64,000 nucleotides of DNA from Citrobacter sp. Awk 4 (GTDB taxonomy: Bacteria; Pseudomonadota; Gammaproteobacteria; Enterobacterales; Enterobacteriaceae): NCBI RefSeq assembly GCF_028069725.1, contig NZ_JANEWG010000012.1, forward strand, positions 43,324 through 107,323. Reading direction: 5' to 3'. Positions within the stretch are counted from its first letter, which is position 1; each line of letters opens with the position of its first letter. The notes under the pieces are model-generated. The model ran no database searches. It was not told the DNA's origin and saw only the letters and a program-made list of their open reading frames with translations. This document shows, one piece after another, positions 56,265 to 64,000 of this stretch. The translations under genes were made by a program, and so were the position numbers.

Positions 56265-58673
56265 TCAGTACCACTGACGCCATTTGTCATCTTCCTGCAG
56301 GCGGTGGTTGCGGTAAAAAATACGCAGCCCGGCACCTGACGGAATACTGCCGCCGCGCAGAAGCAGGTCAATCTCTGACTCGCTACCATCGAACCCTCTG
56401 GAACTTAGCTCTGCCTTAAGTTGCAGGCGCTGCTTATCCGAAATAGTCTGTTTGTATGCTTTTTTCCGCTTCGGTTTCACCAGCCTTAACCTGGCTGTCA
56501 GCTCCCGCCGTTCCTTCTGGCCCATGTTGTGGAGATATTCCTGCAGCTCCTTCTCATCCATGGTTTTAATATCGGGTAAATCACCCCCTGATTTGTTCAG
56601 ATTTTCAACAGGGGGACAGTTATTGCCACGAGTCCAAGGGGCGCAAGCGCCCTGGTCGGCTGCCGCCTCCTGAACGTCAACGGCCTTACGAACCTTTTTC
56701 CACTTCACCGCGTGCGTGCAAATCTTGCCCTCTGCAATCGGGGACCAGATGCCATAGATACGGATACCGTGATCGCCGTAGGAGCTCGGTTCGTCGTTAA
56801 GTTCATATGCCGTGCGGACAAGGTGATGTTTACGGGGAACCAGCACACCGCCCTGCTTCATGATGTAGGTGGCAAAGCAGCCCGCATCAGCCGCCGCCAG
56901 TACCGCATCCAGACGTGGATTATCCAGTACCGGCGCACCTGCTTTGCGTTCGCCCTGCACTCTCGCCGCCTGACCAGCCAGCAAGCGCAGCTCGCGGTAT
57001 GCCTGACGCCCCGGAATACCAAAGAAACGAAATTGCTGGACACGGTGCAGTGACGCCCAGGCGCTGACATGCTCGGCGCTGTCACGCAGTGATCTGCCGG
57101 TTTCTTTGCTGATTTCTTTAGCCAGCCCGCGCCCGTCGATGTTTTTGCTGATGTATTTAGCGATATAGCTGGTCGGCGTGCCCTTGCGCGGGTTGATAAG
57201 CTCGGACTTGAAGCGCGGCCCTGTATTGGTGCCCAGCTCCTCGCGGTCTTCACGGATGGCAAACTTACGCAGCAGCGCGGTGATGGAACGGCGATCTTTT
57301 TTGCGCATGAAGCACAGCAGGTGCCAGTGCACGGTGCCGTCGTGGTGCGGCTCTGCCACCCGGACGCCATACCAGCGCAGCCCGGCCTTGTGCATTGCCT
57401 TGCGGAAAGCGGCGAACGTATCAACCAGATAGTCACTACTCTGCCGGACAGTGGCACTGGTCCACTTCGGATTAGGTCTGCCGTTGTTGAGGGTTGCGTG
57501 GAAGCGTGACGGGCAGGTGATGGTATAAAACACCGCGCAGTCTCCGCGCATTTCCGCGATCAGCTCCAGCCCCTTAACACAGGCCATCATTTCATTACGG
57601 CGGTGTGCCGGATTGCTGTTGCTGGCGTTCACCACGTCTTCCATGTCCAGCGTGTCGCCGTCTTCGTTAACCAGCTCATGTGAGCGGAAGAACTCCAGCG
57701 ATTTGCGGCGCTGCTCGCGTTTGTGGATCACGGCTTCGTAGCTGACATACGGGGATGCTTTTTTGTTGACCAGGCAGACGGCGCGCAGTTGTTCCTCGCG
57801 CCACTCGCAGCGCATCTGCCACAATTTGCGATACCACCAGTCCGCGCACAGCATACGCGCCAGCGATGGTGGGATCAGTTCATAGGGCACCGGCTTGCGG
57901 CGGCGCTTTTTGCGGCGTAACTGCTCAAAGGCAGGCGGGATGACCTCAAGGCGCATCGCCTCTGCGGCAACCCTTTCCCATGCCTGGCGGATTTCTTCTG
58001 GTTTAACATCATCGCTGACAAACAGATCACCACAGGCCGCATCGAGACACATGCTCATATGTGCCGCAACCAGCGTGGAAAGACGCTTGACCTGATCCTG
58101 ATTCATTTCAGGCAGTACCAGCAGCCCCTCCAGCCCGTCATGACTCGCCATGAACCGGAAAGAGGCAGACACCTGACTGTCACGCACGCGCTCCAGCCGC
58201 TCAAGACACGGCCTGATTGTTTCACGCAGGTAGCGGGAATAGGCTTTTGCTCTGCCCAGACTATGGAAATATTTAATCCGCTCCAGCAGAGGCTTGCTGA
58301 TATGGGACGGCATGGCGTTAACGTCAGCCAGAATAACCAGATCGGGATTAAAACGCTGCTGCTCGCGCGCCATTTTGGCATGGCTAATCAGCCGGTCCTG
58401 CTCCATTTCACGCTGGACAGGATCACGGGATTCATTGAAGAAATAGCGTTCCCAGACCTCATCGCTCAGCGCCTCACGGCGCAGCTGCTCCTGCTCGTTA
58501 TCCGCAGCGTAAAGAGCGATCAGGTTTGCGAGCGCAGACTCCGGCGCGACTTCCGCCGGGTCCAGATATGGGTTAACCGCTTTTTTGGGGTTATTCCATG
58601 AAAAGGCCACGGCGGCCTCATTCGAGCCGCCGGTGGTTGGTGCATTATGTAATGTGAATTTACTCACTGCCAC
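56265..58673 (-). CDS. A: Replication initiation endonuclease gpA (HUH family)
   Basis: gpA nicks the phage origin and starts rolling-circle replication. The 802-aa protein has the metal-binding HxH (His449, His451, in [10 protein letters not shown]) and the paired catalytic tyrosines Tyr503 and Tyr507 ([13 protein letters not shown]) of the P2 A family. The phage origin should lie inside this gene but cannot be located by eye. The start is GTG 58673, with GTG 58667 as an alternative; the gene overlaps dam by 10 bp. Confidence 0.95.
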   Translation of the reverse strand: MAVSKFTLHNAPTTGGSNEAAVAFSWNNPKKAVNPYLDPAEVAPESALANLIALYAADNEQEQLRREALSDEVWERYFFNESRDPVQREMEQDRLISHAKMAREQQRFNPDLVILADVNAMPSHISKPLLERIKYFHSLGRAKAYSRYLRETIRPCLERLERVRDSQVSASFRFMASHDGLEGLLVLPEMNQDQVKRLSTLVAAHMSMCLDAACGDLFVSDDVKPEEIRQAWERVAAEAMRLEVIPPAFEQLRRKKRRRKPVPYELIPPSLARMLCADWWYRKLWQMRCEWREEQLRAVCLVNKKASPYVSYEAVIHKREQRRKSLEFFRSHELVNEDGDTLDMEDVVNASNSNPAHRRNEMMACVKGLELIAEMRGDCAVFYTITCPSRFHATLNNGRPNPKWTSATVRQSSDYLVDTFAAFRKAMHKAGLRWYGVRVAEPHHDGTVHWHLLCFMRKKDRRSITALLRKFAIREDREELGTNTGPRFKSELINPRKGTPTSYIAKYISKNIDGRGLAKEISKETGRSLRDSAEHVSAWASLHRVQQFRFFGIPGRQAYRELRLLAGQAARVQGERKAGAPVLDNPRLDAVLAAADAGCFATYIMKQGGVLVPRKHHLVRTAYELNDEPSSYGDHGIRIYGIWSPIAEGKICTHAVKWKKVRKAVDVQEAAADQGACAPWTRGNNCPPVENLNKSGGDLPDIKTMDEKELQEYLHNMGQKERRELTARLRLVKPKRKKAYKQTISDKQRLQLKAELSSRGFDGSESEIDLLLRGGSIPSGAGLRIFYRNHRLQEDDKWRQWY

Positions 58674-59524
58674 GCCCGCACCTCAGTTTCCACCGAGATA
58701 TCTGGACCGGACGCCAAATCGACATCAAACCAGCCTGCTGATTTTGTGGCGATGATTTCTGATGCAGATTTACCATCACCTGCAGCCACACCCATGCTGC
58801 GCTTTGCGGTGATACGGTGGCGGTTGAAATTACGATAAAGGGAGCGTGTCATGGATGTGTCGCTGTTGGACACGATAACCGGATGACCTTCTGATGACCG
58901 GCGTTCAAGAATAGACGCCAGATGATACTGGTCGTCCTCTGTAAAACCGGCAGTGTGATAACCGTTAAATGTGCCATCGTATGGCGGATCACAATAAACC
59001 ACATCACCCGTCTGCAGCATCGCCAGTGTTTCGTCATAGCTGGCACAGATAAACGTTGCGTGTTGAGCCTTTTCTGCAAAAGTGCGTATTTCTTTTTCAG
59101 GGAAATACGGATTTTTATAGTTACCGTAAGGGACATTAAAATGACCGCTCAAGTTATAGCGGCACAGTCCACGATAACCATGACGATTGAGATAAAGGAA
59201 ATATACTGCTTTCATGAAATCAGTAATTTCAGAGGAATGATTAAACTCATGTCTAATGTTGTAATAAGCAACTTCTCTATTCGCTATCGCAAAAATATTT
59301 TTTGCACGTGATATGAAAGCCTCACAATCGAGGGCAATTTTTTTATAGAGATTGATAAGATCGGGATTAATATCCGCGACAAGATAATGAGGATAGTCTG
59401 TCGCCATCATTACAGCGCATGAACCCGCGAAAGGTTCAACCAGTCGCGAGCCAGCAGGAAGGTGCTTAATCAGTTCCGGCATGATGGCGGTTTTATTTCC
59501 CGCCCATTTCAGGATAGTGCTCAT
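58664..59524 (-). CDS. dam: DNA adenine N6-methyltransferase (Dam family)
   Basis: The 286-aa protein is a D12-class Dam methylase, expected to modify [19 protein letters not shown], the AdoMet-binding EPFAGSCAV (residues 30-38) and the catalytic DPPY (179-182). ATG 59524 has GGGGG upstream and overlaps the stop of the zinc-finger gene (ATGA). It lies in the early replication operon just before A, as in some 186-like phages. Motif I has Cys where Gly is usual in E. coli Dam (FAGSGA-type). Confidence 0.94.
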   Translation of the reverse strand: MSTILKWAGNKTAIMPELIKHLPAGSRLVEPFAGSCAVMMATDYPHYLVADINPDLINLYKKIALDCEAFISRAKNIFAIANREVAYYNIRHEFNHSSEITDFMKAVYFLYLNRHGYRGLCRYNLSGHFNVPYGNYKNPYFPEKEIRTFAEKAQHATFICASYDETLAMLQTGDVVYCDPPYDGTFNGYHTAGFTEDDQYHLASILERRSSEGHPVIVSNSDTSMTRSLYRNFNRHRITAKRSMGVAAGDGKSASEIIATKSAGWFDVDLASGPDISVETEVRAWQ

Positions 59525-59748
59525 ACAGCACCCCCGTTGTAGTGTTTGCCTTTCAGCTCTGAAATTTCCTGACAAGTGACGCAGCACTGCACGCCCGGAA
59601 TGGCGCGGCGGCGAGCTGGCGGGATCGGCGCATCGCAATCAATGCAGAGAACACGGGAAACGCCCGGTGCCTTATTGCGGGCGGTGTGGATGTGGCGCTG
59701 GCGTTCTTCTTCAACGCGCTGCTGTACGAGGTCCATTGAATCAGCCAT
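59521..59748 (-). CDS. TraR/DksA-type zinc-finger protein
   Basis: The 75-aa protein has the C4 zinc finger CIDCDAPIPPARRRAIPG-VQCCVTCQ of the TraR/DksA family, with a short helix before it. Phage and plasmid members bind in the RNA polymerase secondary channel and can mimic DksA plus ppGpp. It overlaps dam downstream (ATGA) and the DUF2732 gene upstream (TGATG). Confidence 0.92.
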   Translation of the reverse strand: MADSMDLVQQRVEEERQRHIHTARNKAPGVSRVLCIDCDAPIPPARRRAIPGVQCCVTCQEISELKGKHYNGGAV

Positions 59749-59981
59749 CAGTGGATCTCCTGCGCTTCGTTCTGAATCTTCACAGCTTCCTGACGCAGCA
59801 GCTCAGCCGCTTCCGTGTGGTTAAGCTGACGTGACACGATACGGGCAGCTAAAGAATCCAGACGCGCAGCCATCACATCTGCGCGTCCCCGGCGTTCTTC
59901 TTTGCGTGCCTCAGTCAGCAGCAGGTTGAGTCCAGCATCATCTGGTCCTGTTTGAATGGTACGGGTTTCAATATTTCGCAT
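59748..59981 (-). CDS. DUF2732 family phage protein
   Basis: The 77-aa protein (MRNIETRTIQTGPDDAGLNL, then EARKEERRGRADVMAARLDS) resembles the small DUF2732 proteins of P2-like early operons. It is highly charged and helical. AGGAG is eight bases before the start. Function is unknown. Confidence 0.8.
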   Translation of the reverse strand: MRNIETRTIQTGPDDAGLNLLLTEARKEERRGRADVMAARLDSLAARIVSRQLNHTEAAELLRQEAVKIQNEAQEIH

Positions 59982-60048
59982 AGTTGTTTCTCCTGAATTT
60001 GGGTAATAAGAAGCCCGGCGGGTTTACGCCATTAATTTCTGTTGTGGG

Positions 60049-60390
60049 TTAATTCGGCATGGTTAGCCGCTTTGGAAATAAGCTCACCACTGCACGAAAA
60101 TGATTCATTGCTTTCACCAGTTCCCGCTTTTCGTCAGTAGTCAGATCACTAATATTGACGCCGTGACGTTCTGCCGGAATTTTTGCCATATAAAAAATGG
60201 CTGCCAGTGCCCGCTCATTCTGTTTATTATTTACGTCGCGTGGATCGCGCATATCTTTAATAAACCTTTCAAGCTCCGGCTCAATATTCAGACCAAACAC
60301 TTTAGCCCTCAATTCCGCAATATGGTTCAGTCCGTCCAGGCGTTTACCGGGGCTTAATGGAACAGTCGCCGTAGCGCCTTCAATAGCCAT
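60049..60390 (-). CDS. Early phage protein, unknown
   Basis: The 113-aa protein (MAIEGATATVPLSPGKRLDG ... SLFPKRLTMPN) is a conserved-looking early-region protein; I think it belongs to the DUF5347 group of P2-like phages but am not certain. AGGGG precedes the start, and it overlaps the Fil-type gene by 37 bp. No motif tells its function. Confidence 0.75.
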   Translation of the reverse strand: MAIEGATATVPLSPGKRLDGLNHIAELRAKVFGLNIEPELERFIKDMRDPRDVNNKQNERALAAIFYMAKIPAERHGVNISDLTTDEKRELVKAMNHFRAVVSLFPKRLTMPN

Positions 60391-60554
60391 GATTTCCCCT
60401 GTTTGGTTGTGGACAGGTCAGCCAGCAGTTCATCCTGAGAGCGGCACGGGTGCCAGCGTTTGCCATCCTTCCCCATGATCCAGCCATGACCGTAGTGCAT
60501 TGCCGGGCTTTGTTTTATGAGAAGTGACGCGAAAGATGGTTCTTTAGTCAGCAT
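60354..60554 (-). CDS. Fil-family protein (DUF2724)
   Basis: The 66-aa protein has the family core SFASLLIKQSPAMHYGHGWI followed by GKDGKRWHPCRSQDELL. The 186 Fil protein causes host filamentation when expressed, probably by blocking division. ATG 60554 is six bases after GAGG; a GTG two codons earlier is too close to it. Confidence 0.82.
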   Translation of the reverse strand: MLTKEPSFASLLIKQSPAMHYGHGWIMGKDGKRWHPCRSQDELLADLSTTKQGKSWLLKALRRLFH

Positions 60555-60561
60555 AACCACC

Positions 60562-61071
60562 TCAGATCAGACCGAACGAAGCGCCGAGGCCCGTCACGGT
60601 ATCCACCGCGCTTGCCATCGCCGGGTTAGCTTGCAAACGCGCCTGCATCGAAACGGCAGCCAGTGCCATCAGACGAGTAACAGAGTTTATGCTGCTGATA
60701 ACATCGCGGCGGCCTGCAGTGGTTTTCACATCGCCCGATACGGCACCGGCAGCAACACGTCCGATTTCAGCAGTAGCGCTCATGACGTAATGCGGCAGCT
60801 TCTCTTTTGCCACTTCGTTCATCGGTACGCATGGCAGGCAGTGAATCTGAGCCAGAAAACCGTCAACCAGCGTGGAGTCCTCAGTAAGATCGGTAAGCAT
60901 CCAGATTTCCGAAGGGGTGAGCTGATGCGGTTGCTCCGGGTTCAGTTTGTTACGCAGCGTCTGGACGTTCATTCCTGCACGTTCTGCCAGCTTCGCCATG
61001 TTGTGACGCAGCGCAAAAGCCCGGCAGGCTTCGTCAAAATGCGGATGTTTGGAAACACGATAATCAAACAT
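60562..61071 (-). CDS. cII: Phage regulatory protein CII (186 type)
   Basis: The 169-aa protein equals 186 CII in length and matches the Phage_CP76 family: MFDYRVSKHPHFDEACRAFA, a helix-turn-helix region KLAERAGMNVQTLRNKLNP and the C-terminal PAMASAVDTVTGLGASFGLI. 186 CII activates repressor synthesis for establishment of lysogeny. AAGGA lies upstream of ATG 61071. Confidence 0.9.
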   Translation of the reverse strand: MFDYRVSKHPHFDEACRAFALRHNMAKLAERAGMNVQTLRNKLNPEQPHQLTPSEIWMLTDLTEDSTLVDGFLAQIHCLPCVPMNEVAKEKLPHYVMSATAEIGRVAAGAVSGDVKTTAGRRDVISSINSVTRLMALAAVSMQARLQANPAMASAVDTVTGLGASFGLI

Positions 61072-61105
61072 GATGTAAATCCTTTTCTATCCCAAAATGG
61101 AACTA

Positions 61106-61342
61106 TCAGGCTTGCATTGCGACTTCGCAGCCTTGGGCCGCTTCCATCGTTAACGCGAACATGTTGATTTCGATAAGGCTGTTAACTCCGGCTTTCTTCC
61201 TGATAGGCAGGCGGTTTTCCCGGATCATTTGACGGGCATAGCTTGGCTTATAGCCAGTACGGCGACAGAACTCATCCAGTGTGATGAATGGCTCAGATAC
61301 CACAAGGTTGATGCTGGGGCGCATTGAAAAATTACTTTTCAT
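61106..61342 (-). CDS. Apl/Cox-type DNA-binding protein (excision, lytic switch)
   Basis: The 78-aa protein has a winged-helix excisionase-like motif EFCRRTGYKPSYARQMIREN-RLPIRKK. It is the first leftward gene opposite cI, the place of 186 apl and P2 cox, which both repress the lysogenic promoter and assist excision. The ribosome-binding site (GAGG, 11 bp away) is far from the ATG. Confidence 0.85.
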   Translation of the reverse strand: MKSNFSMRPSINLVVSEPFITLDEFCRRTGYKPSYARQMIRENRLPIRKKAGVNSLIEINMFALTMEAAQGCEVAMQA

Positions 61343-61443
61343 GATGCACTATTCCTCAGTTTGTGTTTAAAAACTTCACTATTCGGATGTATTCGCACAT
61401 ATACCGAACACCACAAAACCGATAATAGGATCGCAATTGAGAT
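61343..61443. promoter_or_regulatory. Lysis-lysogeny switch region between apl/cox and cI
   Basis: The 101-bp divergent spacer holds an interrupted inverted repeat TTCGG...CCGAA (61382-61408) that may be a CI or Apl operator, and a GATAAT (-10-like) at 61421-61426 that would start cI transcription about ten bases before its ATG. Exact promoters cannot be fixed by eye. Confidence 0.6.
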
Positions 61444-62058
61444 ATGTCAAACACAAAAGAAACCCCTGACGTGATTTCAAAGTTCAATTTTTCATCACAA
61501 AGTGGTGGGAGAGAGGCCATAACACGCATTCTGCAAGCTTATGGATTTAGCACAAGGCAAGCTCTATGTGATCATCTCGGCGTATCTCAAAGCACAATGG
61601 CTAACCGCTGGATGCGTGACACTTTCCCACATGACTGGCTTATAGCCTGCCATCTGGACACAGGTATACCCTTGCTTTGGCTAACTACTGGTAAGGGCAC
61701 CCAGGAAGCTATGCCAAATGAAGATCATGGATTGACTTTGCAATTAAATGAAATCACAAATGGGGTTTTAAACACCGCAGCAACGATTCGTTATGATCTA
61801 CGCCTAATTCCTCAAAACACCACAGATCCGTTTCTTGTCAAATTTGAATCGACGACTTATCTCGTCAGTGAATGTAAAGATGAAATCAATGACGGCACTT
61901 GGCTGATTGAGATAGATGGCTTTGCTAGCATCAGACAGGTTTACCGTCTGCCTGGCGGGCGAGTTCGTGTAGAAAATGGTCCTGCATCATTTGAGTGTGC
62001 GGCCTCTGATGTAAAAGTTTTAGGGAAAGTGGCAAGCAAAATAGATAACGTGGACTGA
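61444..62058 (+). CDS. cI: Repressor CI (186 type)
   Basis: The 204-aa repressor has an N-terminal helix-turn-helix (ILQAYGFSTRQALCDHLGVS-QSTMANRW) and a C-terminal oligomerisation domain similar to 186 CI: DGTWLIEIDGFASIRQVYRL, FECAASDVKVLGKV. It lacks an evident LexA-like Ala-Gly self-cleavage site, which agrees with induction by a separate antirepressor rather than RecA cleavage. The leader is very short with only a weak Shine-Dalgarno. Confidence 0.92.
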   Translation: MSNTKETPDVISKFNFSSQSGGREAITRILQAYGFSTRQALCDHLGVSQSTMANRWMRDTFPHDWLIACHLDTGIPLLWLTTGKGTQEAMPNEDHGLTLQLNEITNGVLNTAATIRYDLRLIPQNTTDPFLVKFESTTYLVSECKDEINDGTWLIEIDGFASIRQVYRLPGGRVRVENGPASFECAASDVKVLGKVASKIDNVD

Positions 62059-62082
62059 TATTAAATATCGTAAGGAGAATAA

Positions 62083-62631
62083 ATGAGAGTTTTAGTCACA
62101 GGCGTTTTAATTTTGTCATCATTTGCTGCAATAGCAGCACCTGAACAATTCAAAAACATTAATGACTTGATGGAAAACTATAATGATTATCCAACTTATA
62201 CCGTAGACGGTAAGGATTTTCCATCTTTCAAAATTTTGTCTGAAAAGCCTTTACACATCCAAATCTCGCCGCGCACTTTATCAGGGAGTTCAACGAAAGA
62301 TATTAAGTACGAATCAGACAAGGCAGCCATTTACGCAGCATATCGTACTTTGTACCAAACGCCTGCAGACAGAGTCAAAGTCACAGTATTACCGATTTCA
62401 ATTACTCCCCAGCCTCGAAAGGTAGAGTATATGACGGAAGATAAATATGATTTTAGCATTACAAAAAAGCAGGCAATAAATTTACTCCGCAAACACGGCA
62501 ATATATTGAATGAAGACCAGTTAATGTCCGCCAATGGTGAATGGAGCAAAGCGTTTGAAAAGTGCTGTTACCTTGAAGAAGGTAAGCCCGGTTTATCAAT
62601 ATTTGCTAAAGAGTTAATCACGCAAAGGTAA
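62083..62631 (+). CDS. Exported protein, unknown, between cI and int
   Basis: I do not recognise this 182-aa protein. It begins with a Sec signal peptide (MRVLVTGVLILSSFAAIAA, cut probably after AIA or AA), so the mature protein of about 163 residues is periplasmic or secreted. Recognisable parts are FKNINDLMENYNDYPTYTVD, VLPISITPQPRKVEYM and a Cys-Cys pair (EKCCYLEEG) that may form disulfides. AAGGAG precedes the start. It is A+T-rich and lies 24 bp after cI and 5 bp before int on the lysogenic transcript, so it is a likely lysogenic conversion gene. Confidence 0.8.
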   Translation: MRVLVTGVLILSSFAAIAAPEQFKNINDLMENYNDYPTYTVDGKDFPSFKILSEKPLHIQISPRTLSGSSTKDIKYESDKAAIYAAYRTLYQTPADRVKVTVLPISITPQPRKVEYMTEDKYDFSITKKQAINLLRKHGNILNEDQLMSANGEWSKAFEKCCYLEEGKPGLSIFAKELITQR

Positions 62632-62636
62632 AAAAC

Positions 62637-63650
62637 GTGGCTGTAACAAAACTCGCTAATGGTAAATGGCAGGCTCAGGTCTTCCCCAACGGTAGGGATG
62701 GGCGGCGCATCCGTCGCCAATTCGCCACTAAGGGGGAAGCCATGGCCTTTGAGCGCCACATTAAGGATCAAGCGCAGGACAAGCCCTGGCTGGGGGAAAA
62801 AGCAGATAAGCGGCGAGTTACTGACCTTGTTGAAACTTGGTTCAACGCTCATGGCGTTACACTCTCTGATGGCCTCAAGCGTAAGGGTGCAATGGAATTT
62901 GCCTGCTTTGCTATGGGAAACCCTCTCGCCACTGAATTTAACGCCAAACTTTTTGCAACCTACCGTGAACAACGTTTAAGCGGGAAAATTACACGTTCCG
63001 ATCGAGTAAAAGCAGTGACGCCCCGTACCGTCAATCTTGAGCTGGCGTACTTCCGCGCCATGTTCAACGAACTGAAAAGACTTGATGACTGGAGTGCGCC
63101 CAATCCGCTCGAAAACGTCCGGGAATTTAAAATTGATGAGGCAGAGCTGGCCTGGCTAACAGTCGAAGAAGTCAAGCAACTGCTGGCAGAGTGTGAGAAA
63201 AGTAAAGCAGTTGATTTAGTAACCATCGTCAAAATATGCCTTGCAACCGGCGCACGATGGGGCGAGGCGGAGTCACTTACAGGCAAGCAAATCAGCCCCG
63301 GCAAAATCACCTATATCAAAACCAAGGGCAAGAAAAACCGCGCCGTTCCAATAAGTGATGAGCTTTACGAAATACTTCCAAAAGTAAGAACTTCCAAACC
63401 AGTCTTTACGGGGTGCTATTCTGCGTTTCGTGGGGCGATTAAGCGAGCGGGGATTGAACTACCTGACGGGCAGCTGTCACACGTTCTACGGCACACATTT
63501 GCAAGCCACTTTATGATGCGCGGGGGCAACATTCTTGTACTGCAGCGTATCCTTGGACACACTGATATTAAGGTGACGATGCGCTATGCTCATTTCGCCC
63601 CAGACCATCTAACAGAAGCTGTGGAGTTAAACCCCTTAAATCTTATTTGA
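62637..63650 (+). CDS. int: Tyrosine integrase
   Basis: The 337-aa P2-type integrase catalyses recombination at ileX. Catalytic residues are visible as Arg207 (TGARWGEA), Lys230 (KTKGKKNRAVP), His282 and Arg285 (LSHVLRHTFA), His308 (LGHTD) and Tyr317 (RYAHF). The start is GTG 62637 eight bases after AAAGG. Its stop is 112 bp from the attR core. Confidence 0.96.
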   Translation: MAVTKLANGKWQAQVFPNGRDGRRIRRQFATKGEAMAFERHIKDQAQDKPWLGEKADKRRVTDLVETWFNAHGVTLSDGLKRKGAMEFACFAMGNPLATEFNAKLFATYREQRLSGKITRSDRVKAVTPRTVNLELAYFRAMFNELKRLDDWSAPNPLENVREFKIDEAELAWLTVEEVKQLLAECEKSKAVDLVTIVKICLATGARWGEAESLTGKQISPGKITYIKTKGKKNRAVPISDELYEILPKVRTSKPVFTGCYSAFRGAIKRAGIELPDGQLSHVLRHTFASHFMMRGGNILVLQRILGHTDIKVTMRYAHFAPDHLTEAVELNPLNLI

Positions 63651-63671
63651 TGGCAGCAAAATGGCAGCAAA
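63651..63671 (+). repeat. Direct repeat near attR (possible integrase arm site)
   Basis: TGGCAGCAAAATGGCAGCAA, two TGGCAGCA units 11 bp apart, immediately after the int stop codon; the copy at 32594-32612 differs at one position over the shared 19 bases. Confidence 0.6.
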
Positions 63672-63762
63672 CCTATTCACTATGCTTTCATATTCCACAC
63701 TATTCGACGGCGCAAGGTGTTGAAATTAAAGTAACTTATTGTTTTATAAGGTTTAAGTTTGG

Positions 63763-63809
63763 GACTCATAATCGCTTGGTCGCTGGTTCAAGTCCAGCAG
63801 GGGCCACCA
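63763..63809 (+). other. attR core (duplicate 3' part of ileX)
   Basis: A 47-bp perfect copy of ileX 32478-32524, from the anticodon arm to CCA. The preceding bases do not resemble the tRNA 5' half, so this is only a fragment and the right end of the prophage. Confidence 0.93.
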
Positions 63810-63820
63810 TATAAAACAAT

Positions 63821-63853
63821 GACTTAGACAGGAAACTGGCTAAGTCCTTTTTG
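63821..63853 (+). terminator. Original ileX terminator, displaced by the prophage
   Basis: GACTTAG...CTAAGTC followed by CTTTTTG stands 11 bp after the attR tRNA fragment. It would be the normal ileX terminator in an uninfected chromosome. The remaining bases to 64000 are A+T-rich with no gene that I can see. Confidence 0.75.
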
Positions 63854-64000
63854 TTTTGTTTCAATCCGGGTGGCGTAACTCAACTGCAGGTACTGTAGCC
63901 AGGGAGATTTAGCATGGGCTTTAAAAAATATAATTTAGTACTTTAGTTGCAATATATTGAAAAATAAATAAATTTACTGATTTATTTACCCAGTTGATTG

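Larger units (their letters stand above)
32478..63809. mobile_element. P2/186-type prophage integrated in ileX
   Basis: A complete temperate Myoviridae-type genome of about 31.3 kb is bounded by 47-bp perfect direct repeats. Every essential P2 function can be identified in the P2 order: Q, P, O, N, M, L, X, lysis genes, R, S, V, W, J, I, H, tail fibre assembly, FI, FII, E/E', T, U, D, ogr, int, repressor, early genes and A. The regulators (CI, CII, Fil, Apl/Cox type, SOS-linked genes) are of the 186/Fels-2 kind. No transposon or obvious inactivating frameshift was seen, so it may be inducible. Confidence 0.95.

Noticed and set aside
61444..62058. RecA-stimulated self-cleaving repressor
   Set aside because: CI resembles the 186 type; no plausible Ala-Gly or Cys-Gly cleavage site with Ser/Lys protease motifs could be identified.
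63763..63809. A second tRNA-Ile gene at the right end
   Set aside because: Only the 3' 47 bases match; no acceptor 5' strand or D-arm precedes them, so it is an attR fragment.

Overview
The window is enterobacterial chromosome carrying a P2/186-type prophage. Gene order and protein sequences in the left half follow the E. coli parE-tolC-glgS-hldE-glnE-cca-folB-plsY-tsaD-rpsU-dnaG-rpoD-mug-ileX segment almost gene for gene, so the host is one of the Enterobacteriaceae. A complete urease operon sits between plsY and tsaD, where E. coli K-12 carries ttdRABT. That and the degree of divergence suggest Citrobacter or a close relative; the genus is an inference.

Bases 1-32450 (chromosome). The left edge cuts parE. 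Then follow the minus-strand run yqiA-cpdA-yqiB-nudF, the plus-strand tolC-ygiB-ygiC group behind a mar/sox/rob box, ygiD, zupT, a small membrane-protein gene, ribB with its FMN riboswitch, ubiK, glgS, hldE-glnE-ygiF, ygiM-cca, uppP, folB, plsY, ureDABCEFG, tsaD, the rpsU-dnaG-rpoD macromolecular synthesis operon, an extra NADAR-domain gene, mug and the tRNA-Ile2 gene ileX. Two REP elements lie at convergent gene ends (18.6 and 25.8 kb).

Bases 32478-63809 (prophage, about 31.3 kb). It is bounded by 47-bp direct repeats of the 3' half of ileX and looks intact. From left to right: ogr, the tail genes D-U-T-E/E'-FII-FI, tail fibre and baseplate genes, tail completion, a lysis cassette (spanins, membrane protein, SAR endolysin, holin), head genes X-L-M-N-O, then divergent P and Q. 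Beyond a cos-like sequence lie an accessory locus, SOS-controlled genes (a DinI homologue and a possible antirepressor), the replication gene A with a Dam methylase, small early genes, CII, an Apl/Cox-like protein, the CI repressor, an exported protein and the integrase next to attR. Three TGT-N12-ACA sites stand where P2-type late promoters need the Ogr activator. Tandem LexA boxes suggest SOS induction.

The parts least explained by known P2-like biology are: (i) a 241-aa degenerate copy of the terminase ATPase domain inserted between P and Q with coupled stop/start codons on both sides; (ii) a two-gene membrane module (72 aa + 280 aa) at the place where P2 carries its tin/old exclusion genes; (iii) an exported 182-aa protein inserted between cI and int, where it could be expressed in the lysogen; and (iv) an endolysin with the cysteine layout of the P1 Lyz disulfide-switch enzyme. 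The first two are the best candidates for an undescribed phage-phage conflict function, but nothing in the sequence alone proves one.
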